DNA of 64,000 nt from contig NZ_JACYVH010000003.1 in the NCBI RefSeq assembly GCF_014842255.1, positions 391,223-455,222 on the forward strand, in the 5' to 3' direction. Below the pieces are notes generated by a model that made no database searches, had not been told where the DNA came from, and was given only the letters and a program-made list of their open reading frames with translations. Origin of the DNA: Frigoribacterium sp. CFBP 13712 (lineage in GTDB: Bacteria > Actinomycetota > Actinomycetes > Actinomycetales > Microbacteriaceae). Of this stretch, positions 37,234 through 44,544 are shown piece after piece; positions within the stretch are counted from its first letter, which is position 1, and every line of letters begins with the position of its first letter. A program made the position numbers and the translations under genes.

Positions 37234-37408
37234 TCGGCAAGTTGGTCCCGTCCTTCGAGCCGGCGATCTGAACTCAGATGCACCTGCCGTCGATCATTCG
37301 GTCATGCGGCCGGCCAGGTCGGCGCACTCTCGACAATCGCCGTGTCAACGCCTTGGTCGTGAATCCTCTACTCTTTGGTACCGCGCACCCAGCGACTAGA
37401 GGCATCGG

Positions 37409-38149
37409 ATGACTGACGAGAAAACTCCGTACGAGACCAGAACGATCCGCTCATTACGAGGCCTCGAAGCCCGTACGCGATCAAAATGGGAAGCCGATGG
37501 CTGGGAAGTAATGAGCGAGACACCGCGCGGGGTGAGAACAGACATCACGTTGAGGCGACCCAGACCACGACGCCCTGTTCTGCTCTACACCGTCGGCGGC
37601 GCAGTGCTTGCCCTCGCGATAGGTGCCATTGCTCTGGCCGGAGCGCTGTCGGGAGACACCCCTGGGGAGAATTCGTCGGCCGCCTCAGCGGAACCCTCTC
37701 GAACGGTCTCGAGACTGCCGACGCCTACGAGCGTCGATAGTCCGTCTCCCGTGGCGACCTCGACTGGTGTCGCTGAGGACAGAGATGCAGAATTCAAGGC
37801 CCTCCTGAACCTTGGTGACTACTGCGATCCCTCCATAGCGTTGTTTGCAGAAGAGCATGATGACCAGATCGTCACCTTCGACGGCCACATAGCCGCATTG
37901 AACAACCATGGAAGCAGTGCGACGCGGTACGACATCCTGCTTGGATCCGGTGACTTCAGCCCGACAACTGCTTTGGGGCCTGCTTTTCAGTACCGTGACG
38001 TGAATACGATCAGTGATCTCAATTACTCGTCCAGGACGAACGATTCCGTCGGCGTGGGCACGAACCTACGACTCACAGCGCGCGTCGGTGACTTCGAACC
38101 CGAGTCGTGCCTCTTCCAGCTCGAACCCATCGAGACCACATTCCGCTGA
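37409..38149 (+). CDS. membrane-anchored protein with DUF4839-like domain
   Basis: A 246-residue protein: charged N-terminal part (RSLRGLEARTRSKWEADGWEVMSE), one membrane span near residues 59-80 (LLYTVGGAVLALAIGAIALA), a Ser/Thr/Pro linker, and an extracytoplasmic domain (FKALLNLGDYCDPSIALFAEEHDDQIVTFDGHIAAL; GTNLRLTARVGDF). The latter resembles DUF4839, a domain without known function found in actinobacteria. ATG follows AGAGGCATCGG. Its base composition is lower in GC than the surrounding operons. Confidence 0.6.
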   Translation: MTDEKTPYETRTIRSLRGLEARTRSKWEADGWEVMSETPRGVRTDITLRRPRPRRPVLLYTVGGAVLALAIGAIALAGALSGDTPGENSSAASAEPSRTVSRLPTPTSVDSPSPVATSTGVAEDRDAEFKALLNLGDYCDPSIALFAEEHDDQIVTFDGHIAALNNHGSSATRYDILLGSGDFSPTTALGPAFQYRDVNTISDLNYSSRTNDSVGVGTNLRLTARVGDFEPESCLFQLEPIETTFR

Positions 38150-38622
38150 GATCGCGTTCTTCATTGGTTTAAGCCGTAGCCAGCGGGCAAACTTTGCCTA
38201 TACGCGGCAGGCAAGGGACTCTGACGTCCGCTTCTCCAAGTTTGAATCAAACGAGTAAAACCTGCGGCGCCGAGGACATAAGAACGGGCTTCCTGTACTC
38301 AACCAGGCGGGCGGCAGGCGGGCAGTCTTTCGCCGTGAACGAGACCAGTTCCCGGGTGAGGGTTACCTTCCCGGGGCGTCAGAGACGGAGAGAGCCTCGT
38401 CGGCGTGGTCGTAGGCAAGGTAGGAGGCGAGGCTCCACAACCACGCCCTGAGTGAGAAGAAAAGACCGGCCTCATCGGCACCTCTCGTTGCGCGGCGGTG
38501 CAGACCAGGCGGCGGGCTCAGACCGCGTCGCTGGGGCCCCCGGGGGCAGAACTAAGTTCAGGGCTGCCCGGTTCCGGGTGAGGCTCAGGTGTTCCAGGGT
38601 CGACGTCAAGTTCCCGACTGCC
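38150..38622. other. no gene seen
   Basis: About 470 bases between convergent genes. Short frames only, none with a convincing ribosome site or family pattern. Purine-rich and GC-rich blocks alternate (for example GAGACGGAGAGAGCC near 38385). No strong hairpin or tRNA found. Confidence 0.5.
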
Positions 38623-39780
38623 TTAATCAGGATCGACGTCTAAGTCGAGAGGCACACTCGTCCGATCGGCAAACACTCGCCGGTTTGCGTTGTTCTCCAG
38701 CACAATGTTAGTGACCAGGAGCCGTTCCGGATCCTCTATGTCAATCTCGACGACGAGACGTGCTCGGACTTCATCGGAGTCGCCGAACAGGTCACCCGCT
38801 TCGATCGCGAGAACGACATCGGCCCGGCCAGTGACGATGTCCCCGTCCGGCGGATCGAACTCGAATTCGGACTCAATGTCGTAACCGTAGATCGAAAGAC
38901 TCTCGCCGATCCAAGGTACGTCAAACTGAACCCAGCTCGGCCGGTCATAGTTACCGCCGTAGGCCAGTTCCTCGTCCATCGGCTCGCCAACGAGCTTGTC
39001 GAGAGCTCCCGTCGCCGCGCGAACCAACTCGGTTAGACGAGATGCATCGAACGCGTATCCGCGAAGCAAACGCGCGATGTCGTGAGCTTGACCGTCAGTC
39101 GGCGTGGAAGCAGCCCTGGCTTCGGCGGCCCTCGCTTCGGCCTCGGCGGCCGCCGCTCGGACGGCCGCGACGACGTTCGTAAGACTGTCGATCGAGACTC
39201 GCTTCCGATCGATGCCGTGCGTGTCGAGGTCCTCGAGAAGGTGCTGGTGCAGAGCCTTCGGCTGCTGGTCGTCGAGAAAGCCCTTGTCCTCGGTCAGAAA
39301 GTAGACGGCATCCATAGCGTCATCTGGACCCAAGAAGTCCAGAACGGTCTCCCAGATTACCGCGTCCCGGAACCCGTACGCCTTTTTTCCGCCGTTGGCC
39401 TCCATGAATGGGCGACGCTCTGCAAGATCCCGATCCAGGAGGGCGCGAATCGTGCCCTCAGGGACCGGGGCGACGCTGACGCCGGTCGCAGCAAACAGCG
39501 CATCGCGCGCCGCAATACTTTTTGCGCTGAGGCTGTCGAACGCCGCGTCGATGGCAGTCGCGTTAATGTCATCGCTGACCTCGCTCAGTGCACCTTTTGC
39601 CTTATCGCGCTTCGACCTCAGCGTCTTGCCGTGTTGGCGGTCGAGTTCGTCGACGACGACTTGCGGGAGCACCACCTGGCACTTGCCCGCCACCGCCAGG
39701 TCGACGAGGCTCCTACCCAGCGTCGTCGTCAACCACTCGTGTCCAAAGAGCGCGTTGGTGTCCGGGACGACCGTGATCAT
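38623..39780 (-). CDS. PIN-like domain protein
   Basis: A 385-residue protein with a PIN nuclease domain in residues 1-170: VVPDTNALFGHEW (first Asp), VVDELDRQHGKT (Glu), AYGFRDAVIWETVL (Asp) and YFLTEDKGF (Asp). This set fits the PIN/DUF4935-like metal site. After an Ala/Glu-rich helix (about 195-230) comes a C-terminal domain of unknown type (about 240-385), rich in acidic residues. ATG 39780 is the only start in line with the fold. PIN proteins usually cleave RNA; some defend against phage or act as toxins, and no antitoxin gene is adjacent. Located in the accessory stretch. Confidence 0.75.
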   Translation of the reverse strand: MITVVPDTNALFGHEWLTTTLGRSLVDLAVAGKCQVVLPQVVVDELDRQHGKTLRSKRDKAKGALSEVSDDINATAIDAAFDSLSAKSIAARDALFAATGVSVAPVPEGTIRALLDRDLAERRPFMEANGGKKAYGFRDAVIWETVLDFLGPDDAMDAVYFLTEDKGFLDDQQPKALHQHLLEDLDTHGIDRKRVSIDSLTNVVAAVRAAAAEAEARAAEARAASTPTDGQAHDIARLLRGYAFDASRLTELVRAATGALDKLVGEPMDEELAYGGNYDRPSWVQFDVPWIGESLSIYGYDIESEFEFDPPDGDIVTGRADVVLAIEAGDLFGDSDEVRARLVVEIDIEDPERLLVTNIVLENNANRRVFADRTSVPLDLDVDPD

Positions 39781-40325
39781 TCTCCCATCATGCCGGACCA
39801 CTCCAACGGGACGGGTACGCGACGACACCTCACACACAGCACTTCGAACGCTTGGAGCAGGACGAGTCACGCACTCACCAATCCATTGACGCGAGCCCTA
39901 CGCAGTGTCCGGTGAAGCTCTAGGCGGTTCGCGCTTTCGCCAGGTTGGTCAGGGACCAGCAACGCGTCGCCAACTCGCTCGGGGCTCCTGACGACTAGGG
40001 GCAGGGACTCTCCACTCCGAGATGTCAGTCAAGTCAATTGTCCGCAAGACACATCCAGCAACAGGCATGGGCAGTGCGACAGCAGGCGGTTGCCTTTTTC
40101 TGGCTAGGCGGCGTCTGGAACCCCTAAACGCGACGAAGCCCTCGCATCACCGCGGAACGACTTCCTATACGCCTTCATCCAGGCGCAAATCCTTCCAGAA
40201 GGAGTTCGTGCCCCCGCCTGCCAGGAGCCCACGGAAACTGCAGTAGTCCCGCCGGGTGTTGCCGTTCGGCCAGAGCGCCTCTGGTCGCAGTTCCGACTTG
40301 CAATCCAATGGACAAGAATTAGCGT
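39781..40325. other. no gene seen
   Basis: About 545 bases between the divergent PIN gene and the membrane nuclease-like gene. No frame with a credible start and no palindromic repeat of the types seen elsewhere. It should contain both promoters; I could not pick reliable boxes. Confidence 0.5.
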
Positions 40326-41282
40326 GTGAACAGTGAGAAGCGGCGCCGGCGTCAGACAACAGCCTGGGTAGTGGTAGCTGGCCTCGTCGGCGCAGCCGTC
40401 GGGGCATACCTTGCGCTGACACTGGCCACCGCAAACCTAGGTAACCTGGGTTTTTGGCTCCGTGATTTCGCCAAGAGCCCCGGTGCCGCCGCGACCGCAG
40501 CGGTGATAGCTGCCGGCGTCGCTCTCACTGGCATTATCCTCAATCGTCGGGCGGCAAGCGAGTCCCTACTGCTGCAGGAAACGACCTCCGCAACGGACTC
40601 GTGGTGGGTCATGTTCGAGTGGGCATCTGAGCGCGCGGTTCCTTCACGATCGGACGACACTGCATTGCCCGGAAGCGTGACAGTTGCGACGCTCGCACGT
40701 TTGGCAGACACGGCCACTGCCGAGGTGCAACAGGCGGCCTGCGCCGGAATGATCGATATGCTCGCGGCACAAGTGGAGCCGAGGGTGCCTGCCGAGTCGG
40801 CGCTATTGGTCGACAGCGAAACGAATACGGCCTCAACCGAGGTGGCGAACGAGTCGGCCCTCGCCGCTCTAGATTCATACGTGCGGGCGAATCGTGGCAC
40901 CAGGGCTGCATCGTCAGTAGCGGAGGCGGTGGTTTACGAAAATTCGGTGACGAAGGCTCTCATCGCGATGTCTTGGGCCCACGACGACCTCCGCGTCTTC
41001 CGGAACCCGCCCGACGCTGGTCTTGCGGACGCCATCGTGGAAATCGGCGATCAGCGGGTAGCAGTCATCATCAAGAGACTGAATGTCGCCTCTGGATACG
41101 CAAACTGGTTCCGTCACATCGGCGCCCTCTCGCCCGGCCCCTTCCCGATGGTCGTCGTCACACCGCACCCCATTTCAAAGAGTCTCGGCGCCGAGTCAGC
41201 CGCGTCGATCGCCGTGGTGCAGTGGATCGACCCAAATGACGATCCAGCGCTACTGGCAGCGCTCTACAGTGCCGTTGATTAG
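40326..41282 (+). CDS. two-span membrane protein with nuclease-like domain
   Basis: A 318-residue protein: basic start (MNSEKRRRRQ), span 1 (WVVVAGLVGAAVGAYLALTL), span 2 (GAAATAAVIAAGVALTGIIL), a helical middle (about 85-190), and a C-terminal domain with ALIAMSWAHDDLRVFRNPP then LADAIVEIGDQRVAVIIKR. The last pattern resembles PD-(D/E)XK nucleases (D...V-E-I...V-x-x-K), but the usual ExK is IxK, so it may be inactive or a binding domain. Membrane-anchored nuclease-like proteins occur among phage-defence genes. The call rests on one motif. Confidence 0.5.
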   Translation: MNSEKRRRRQTTAWVVVAGLVGAAVGAYLALTLATANLGNLGFWLRDFAKSPGAAATAAVIAAGVALTGIILNRRAASESLLLQETTSATDSWWVMFEWASERAVPSRSDDTALPGSVTVATLARLADTATAEVQQAACAGMIDMLAAQVEPRVPAESALLVDSETNTASTEVANESALAALDSYVRANRGTRAASSVAEAVVYENSVTKALIAMSWAHDDLRVFRNPPDAGLADAIVEIGDQRVAVIIKRLNVASGYANWFRHIGALSPGPFPMVVVTPHPISKSLGAESAASIAVVQWIDPNDDPALLAALYSAVD

Positions 41283-41306
41283 CAGAAGGAGCCGAGCCGG
41301 CAGGTG

Positions 41307-41371
41307 CGGCGGGTGGGTGTCATCCGCGGCGGGTCAGCGCTGACCCGCCACGGATGACAGGAACCCGCCCC
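41307..41371. terminator. long palindrome, second copy
   Basis: Near-copy of the palindrome at 25533-25594: GCGGCGGGTCAGCGC at the centre and TGACCCGCCACGGATGAC with GGAACCCGCC outward. It lies between convergent stops (41282 and 41390), as expected for a bidirectional terminator. Confidence 0.7.
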
Positions 41372-41389
41372 ACCCCGCCAGCACGCACC

Positions 41390-42100
41390 TCACTCCCCCT
41401 CCATCGCAGGCAACCCGACGGTCACGAACAACGCGGTGGACATCATCGCCGCGGCCGCCACAGCGATCGCGTCGCCCGCCATCCGCGCACCCCACTTCCC
41501 CTGCTGCAGCGCCCTCCCCCGCGCGTACACATCGCCCGACCACGGGATCTCGCGGTGCATCGCCGGCAGCGACCCGCTGGCCGACACGAGGGTCGCGAGC
41601 GCCGCCTCCCGCACCGACGGCTCCGCGCCGTCCACGAGCACGCGCCGCAGGGAGGCGACGAGCTCGCCCCGCCGACCCGCGCCGCCTTCGACCAGCCGAG
41701 ACCCCGGGATGAACCCGAGCATCCTGGTCGCCTCACGCCTCAACACCCCGCGCTCGACCAGCCGCTCGATCGTCGGCGCCCGAAGCCCGGGTCCGATCTC
41801 GAGCACCAGCGAGTACGCGTCGGTGGGCTTCTTCTCGACCCGCTGCCAGGTGCCGAGCAGCAGCGGATCGGTCGGCGCCGGCAGGTCCGTCACGCGCACC
41901 GGCCTCCCCCGCAGCGTCGTCTTCCGGTCGATGTCGACCTGGCCGGCGAGTGCGACCTCGGTCAGCACCGCTCCGGCGAGCACATGGAACAGCGGCGACC
42001 CCTCGCTGTAGATCGACCCCGACCCCGGGTCGAACAGCACGAGCAGAACGTCTTCGGCCAGTGAAGGAGCAGGAGCGGCAGTCGTCGTCGCATCGGTCAT
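41390..42100 (-). CDS. GPP34-family (GOLPH3-like) protein
   Basis: A 236-residue protein of the GPP34 family: LAEDVLLVLFDPGSG, LAGAVLTEVALAGQVDID, then TIERLVERGVLRRE and a helical C-terminus. In eukaryotes GOLPH3/Vps74 binds phosphoinositides; actinobacterial members are common but uncharacterised. A hydrophobic C-terminal stretch (AIAVAAAAMMSTALFVTVGLP) may touch the membrane. The start overlaps the end of the decayed MerR gene (ATGA), so the two formed one unit. Confidence 0.82.
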   Translation of the reverse strand: MTDATTTAAPAPSLAEDVLLVLFDPGSGSIYSEGSPLFHVLAGAVLTEVALAGQVDIDRKTTLRGRPVRVTDLPAPTDPLLLGTWQRVEKKPTDAYSLVLEIGPGLRAPTIERLVERGVLRREATRMLGFIPGSRLVEGGAGRRGELVASLRRVLVDGAEPSVREAALATLVSASGSLPAMHREIPWSGDVYARGRALQQGKWGARMAGDAIAVAAAAMMSTALFVTVGLPAMEGE

Positions 42101-42946
42101 CGGTCGTCTCCTCGGGTGGGCGGGGTCGTCGTGGGGTCGGGGCTGGTGACGGGCGGACGGAAGGGGCCCCGCGCCTCCTCGGGGCTGTCATCAGGGGGAA
42201 GCGCGGCCTCGAGGGCGGCCAGCGCGTCGACGGAATCGCTGCTGAGCCAGCTGGCGCGATAGAGAACCTCGCGCTGGGCGCCGTTGTCGAGCTCGCCGAC
42301 GGACTCGGCGACGGTCGCCTCGGCCGAGGAGGCGCTCCCTCGCGCCCGAGACCCCGGATCGTTCAACCACGGATACTTCTCGACCATCGCGGCGAGCACG
42401 GGCGCGTACTGCTCGTTGAGACGGCCCCGGGTGGCGCGATCGGCGTCGTCCGGCAGCTCGTCGAGGGCGATGTCGGCGGCGATGCGCAGGGTGTCGACGA
42501 GCACCTGTCACAGGTCGCGCATCGCGTCGGCGTCGAAGCCGCAAGACCAGATGAGGAGGAGCGACTGATCCGCAGCACTCAGGTCGCGCCCCGCTTCGGC
42601 GAACCCCTCGGGCAAGGAGGCGCTGGTCCCGTGCTGCAGGATGGCCACCAGTTCGCGCCGGATCAGTTGCAACCGTTCGATCGTGGCCGCGAGTTCGGCG
42701 TCGATGGTGCGCAGGGCGCCCTGGGGGTCGTCGTCGGTCGAGCCGATCACCTCGATCTGGGAAAGGGGAACGCCCAGCTCGGTCAGCCGGGTGATCTGCA
42801 GGAGGCGCACCAGGTGTCGCACCTGGTACTGCTTGTGACTGTTACCTAGCCGTTCAGGCTCGTCGAGCAACCCCAGCTGGTGGTGATAACGCACCGACTT
42901 CACAGTCGTACCCGCTACTGGGCAGCTCGCGGATGCTCCAGGCGAC
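42097..42946 (-). pseudogene. decayed MerR-family regulator
   Basis: A MerR-type protein is recognisable: SIRELPSSG, then TTVKSVRYHHQLGLLDEPER, HLVRLLQITRLTELGVPLSQI, an effector domain, and a C-terminal part LVDTLRIAADIALDELPDDAD. Three lesions are visible. The first helix is in a different frame from TTVKSVRY (frameshift near 42913). The codon after AMRDL is TGA (42508-42510) and the frame continues in register, so TGG to TGA is likely. The expected start codon after AGAGGAG reads GTC. Two dispersed-repeat copies fall inside. Confidence 0.75.
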
Positions 42947-43072
42947 GGGTGGGCTCCTCTCGATCGCGCCGGCTGATGTGCCGGCGTGTACCCAGTAGAG
43001 ACCGTGACCTCGGGGCAGGGTCAAGGGGTGCACGCACATCGACGACGAGTTGCCGCCATCGGGTTGCAGCAG

Positions 43073-43453
43073 CTACTCGGTCCGCGCTCTCCAAGTCGTC
43101 GCTATGGTCTCCACGGTTGTGTCGACTTCCTCGTGTTCCCAGAACCGCAGCACCGTCCATCCGAGCGCTTCGAGCCTAGTGGTCGTCTCGAGGTCGCATT
43201 CCGCATTGCGCTGGAGCTTGGGCACCCAGTAGTCGGAATTGCGCTTCGGTCGCGTGGCGTGCACCGGACACCCCTGCCAGAAGCAGCCGTCGATGAAGAC
43301 GGCAATCTTCTGTCTCGTGAAGACGATGTCCGCGCGGGTGCGCAAATCGAGGCTTGGCCTGACGTCCACCTGGTATCGGGACATAGAAAGTACGGGCACC
43401 GCGTGGAGTTGCAGGGCCACTTCGTCAAAGGAGCAATACGTACCGCCACCCAA
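43073..43453 (-). CDS. vsr: Vsr-like endonuclease, N-terminus short
   Basis: The core of a very-short-patch-repair endonuclease is clear: ADIVFTRQKIAVFIDGCFWQGCP, the zinc-binding Cys/His set, NSDYWVPKLQRNAE, then GWTVLRFWEHE. Vsr nicks at T:G mismatches left by deamination of 5-methylcytosine, which fits the cytosine methyltransferase in the same operon. The first 25 or so residues of the family are missing or weak; the frame is closed upstream by TAA and only TTG 43453 or a GTG further in can serve as start. It may be truncated. It lies 36 bases after the DUF4420 gene. Confidence 0.7.
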   Translation of the reverse strand: MGGGTYCSFDEVALQLHAVPVLSMSRYQVDVRPSLDLRTRADIVFTRQKIAVFIDGCFWQGCPVHATRPKRNSDYWVPKLQRNAECDLETTTRLEALGWTVLRFWEHEEVDTTVETIATTWRARTE

Positions 43454-43488
43454 AAAGCCACACGCTTTACCGCATGAGGGATCGCGGG

Positions 43489-44544
43489 TCAGTTATTGAG
43501 TATGAGATAGGCAACCTGATTCGCACCCTCCACAGGGTTGTCTACACTGACCGCTCCATGAAATGAAAGATTTACTCGAAAACGCACAGAACCATCGACG
43601 ACATGTCTGTGTTTCTCAACATCTTCACTTCTCAGGACACCTATGTCCGAACTATCCATGTTATACGCACGAAAAAACATTGTCTGATATGGGACATTGT
43701 ATCCCGACTCTGACGATTGGGTGTTGTGATCGTATCCATTCCAGGAAACGGCACCATACTCCGCAATTCGTGCAATGAATTGATCAATAACGAGTGACGA
43801 CACTCCAACGCTTGCCATGCGAGTCTTAATTCGCTCTACAAGACTCGGCACCGTGAAAGCGTTGTCCGTATCGATGCCGGCATGCTGCAACCCGATACTT
43901 ACAAGTAAGAAGCGGGCTTCATCGCCCCCTTGTTCGCGCTCAACCTGGTGCACTCCTTCGACATGATGTGATGACGTAAAGCCAGTGGTTGTCTTCACTT
44001 CAATGCCGGTGTCATCAAGCACGAAATCTCGTGCCGATCGTCTCCAACCATGCCAACCACTAACGATGTCCAAGACGCGAGCATCGGCTGCCTGGCGACA
44101 CAATACTTCGAGAAGAAGAAGTTCACCTGCGAGGCCCAGTAGGGCCTCATTAGACAACGTAAGTTTCTCCATGGCTAGTCGAATAATTGGCTCAGTTAGG
44201 GTGAAAGCTCGACCGAGGTCACTATCCGCACCATTCCTCAGTAGTTCAACACAGACGAATGCAGCCACCTGATCGAAGTGTGAAAGAGCCGGCAAAACGA
44301 GTCGGGTGGCCTCAAAAGAGGAACCGTCATCCCTGTAAACCGTCCGATATTCGGACGCTTCCTTAACAGAACTGGAATGGGGCCTTACTTCGATACCTCT
44401 AAGAAAAATCTCGACTTTGCCATCGGCGTCCCGTGCGACTCCTATGACGGCGGCGGAGGTCATCCATTCGACCGTTCGAGATCCCACTTGCCGCGACACC
44501 GGAAGGCGCTCTATGCGCTGCCGGACATCTTCATAACTCGTCAT
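43489..44544 (-). CDS. PD-(D/E)XK nuclease-like protein (DUF4420)
   Basis: A 351-residue protein with the DUF4420 pattern: LAGELLLLEVL (about 138-148), then RDFVLDDTGIEVKTTTG with Asp and the ExK pair (E182, K184), the putative nuclease site. The rest is a beta-rich domain with many aromatic residues at the end. The gene overlaps the Z1 gene by 14 bases. In known neighbourhoods DUF4420 accompanies Z1 ATPases and a methyltransferase, presumably as the restriction nuclease. Its base composition is clearly lower in GC than the chromosome. Confidence 0.8.
   Translation of the reverse strand: MTSYEDVRQRIERLPVSRQVGSRTVEWMTSAAVIGVARDADGKVEIFLRGIEVRPHSSSVKEASEYRTVYRDDGSSFEATRLVLPALSHFDQVAAFVCVELLRNGADSDLGRAFTLTEPIIRLAMEKLTLSNEALLGLAGELLLLEVLCRQAADARVLDIVSGWHGWRRSARDFVLDDTGIEVKTTTGFTSSHHVEGVHQVEREQGGDEARFLLVSIGLQHAGIDTDNAFTVPSLVERIKTRMASVGVSSLVIDQFIARIAEYGAVSWNGYDHNTQSSESGYNVPYQTMFFRAYNMDSSDIGVLRSEDVEKHRHVVDGSVRFRVNLSFHGAVSVDNPVEGANQVAYLILNN

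Noticed and set aside
38150-38622. Small gene or RNA in the gap before the PIN gene
   Set aside because: Only short biased frames, no stable conserved-looking fold and no promoter or terminator pair could be supported.
36750-43100. Partial tRNA-Pro copy as an attachment site for an island
   Set aside because: I looked for CAGCCCG/TTCAAATCC-like sequence near the left edges of both accessory parts and found none.
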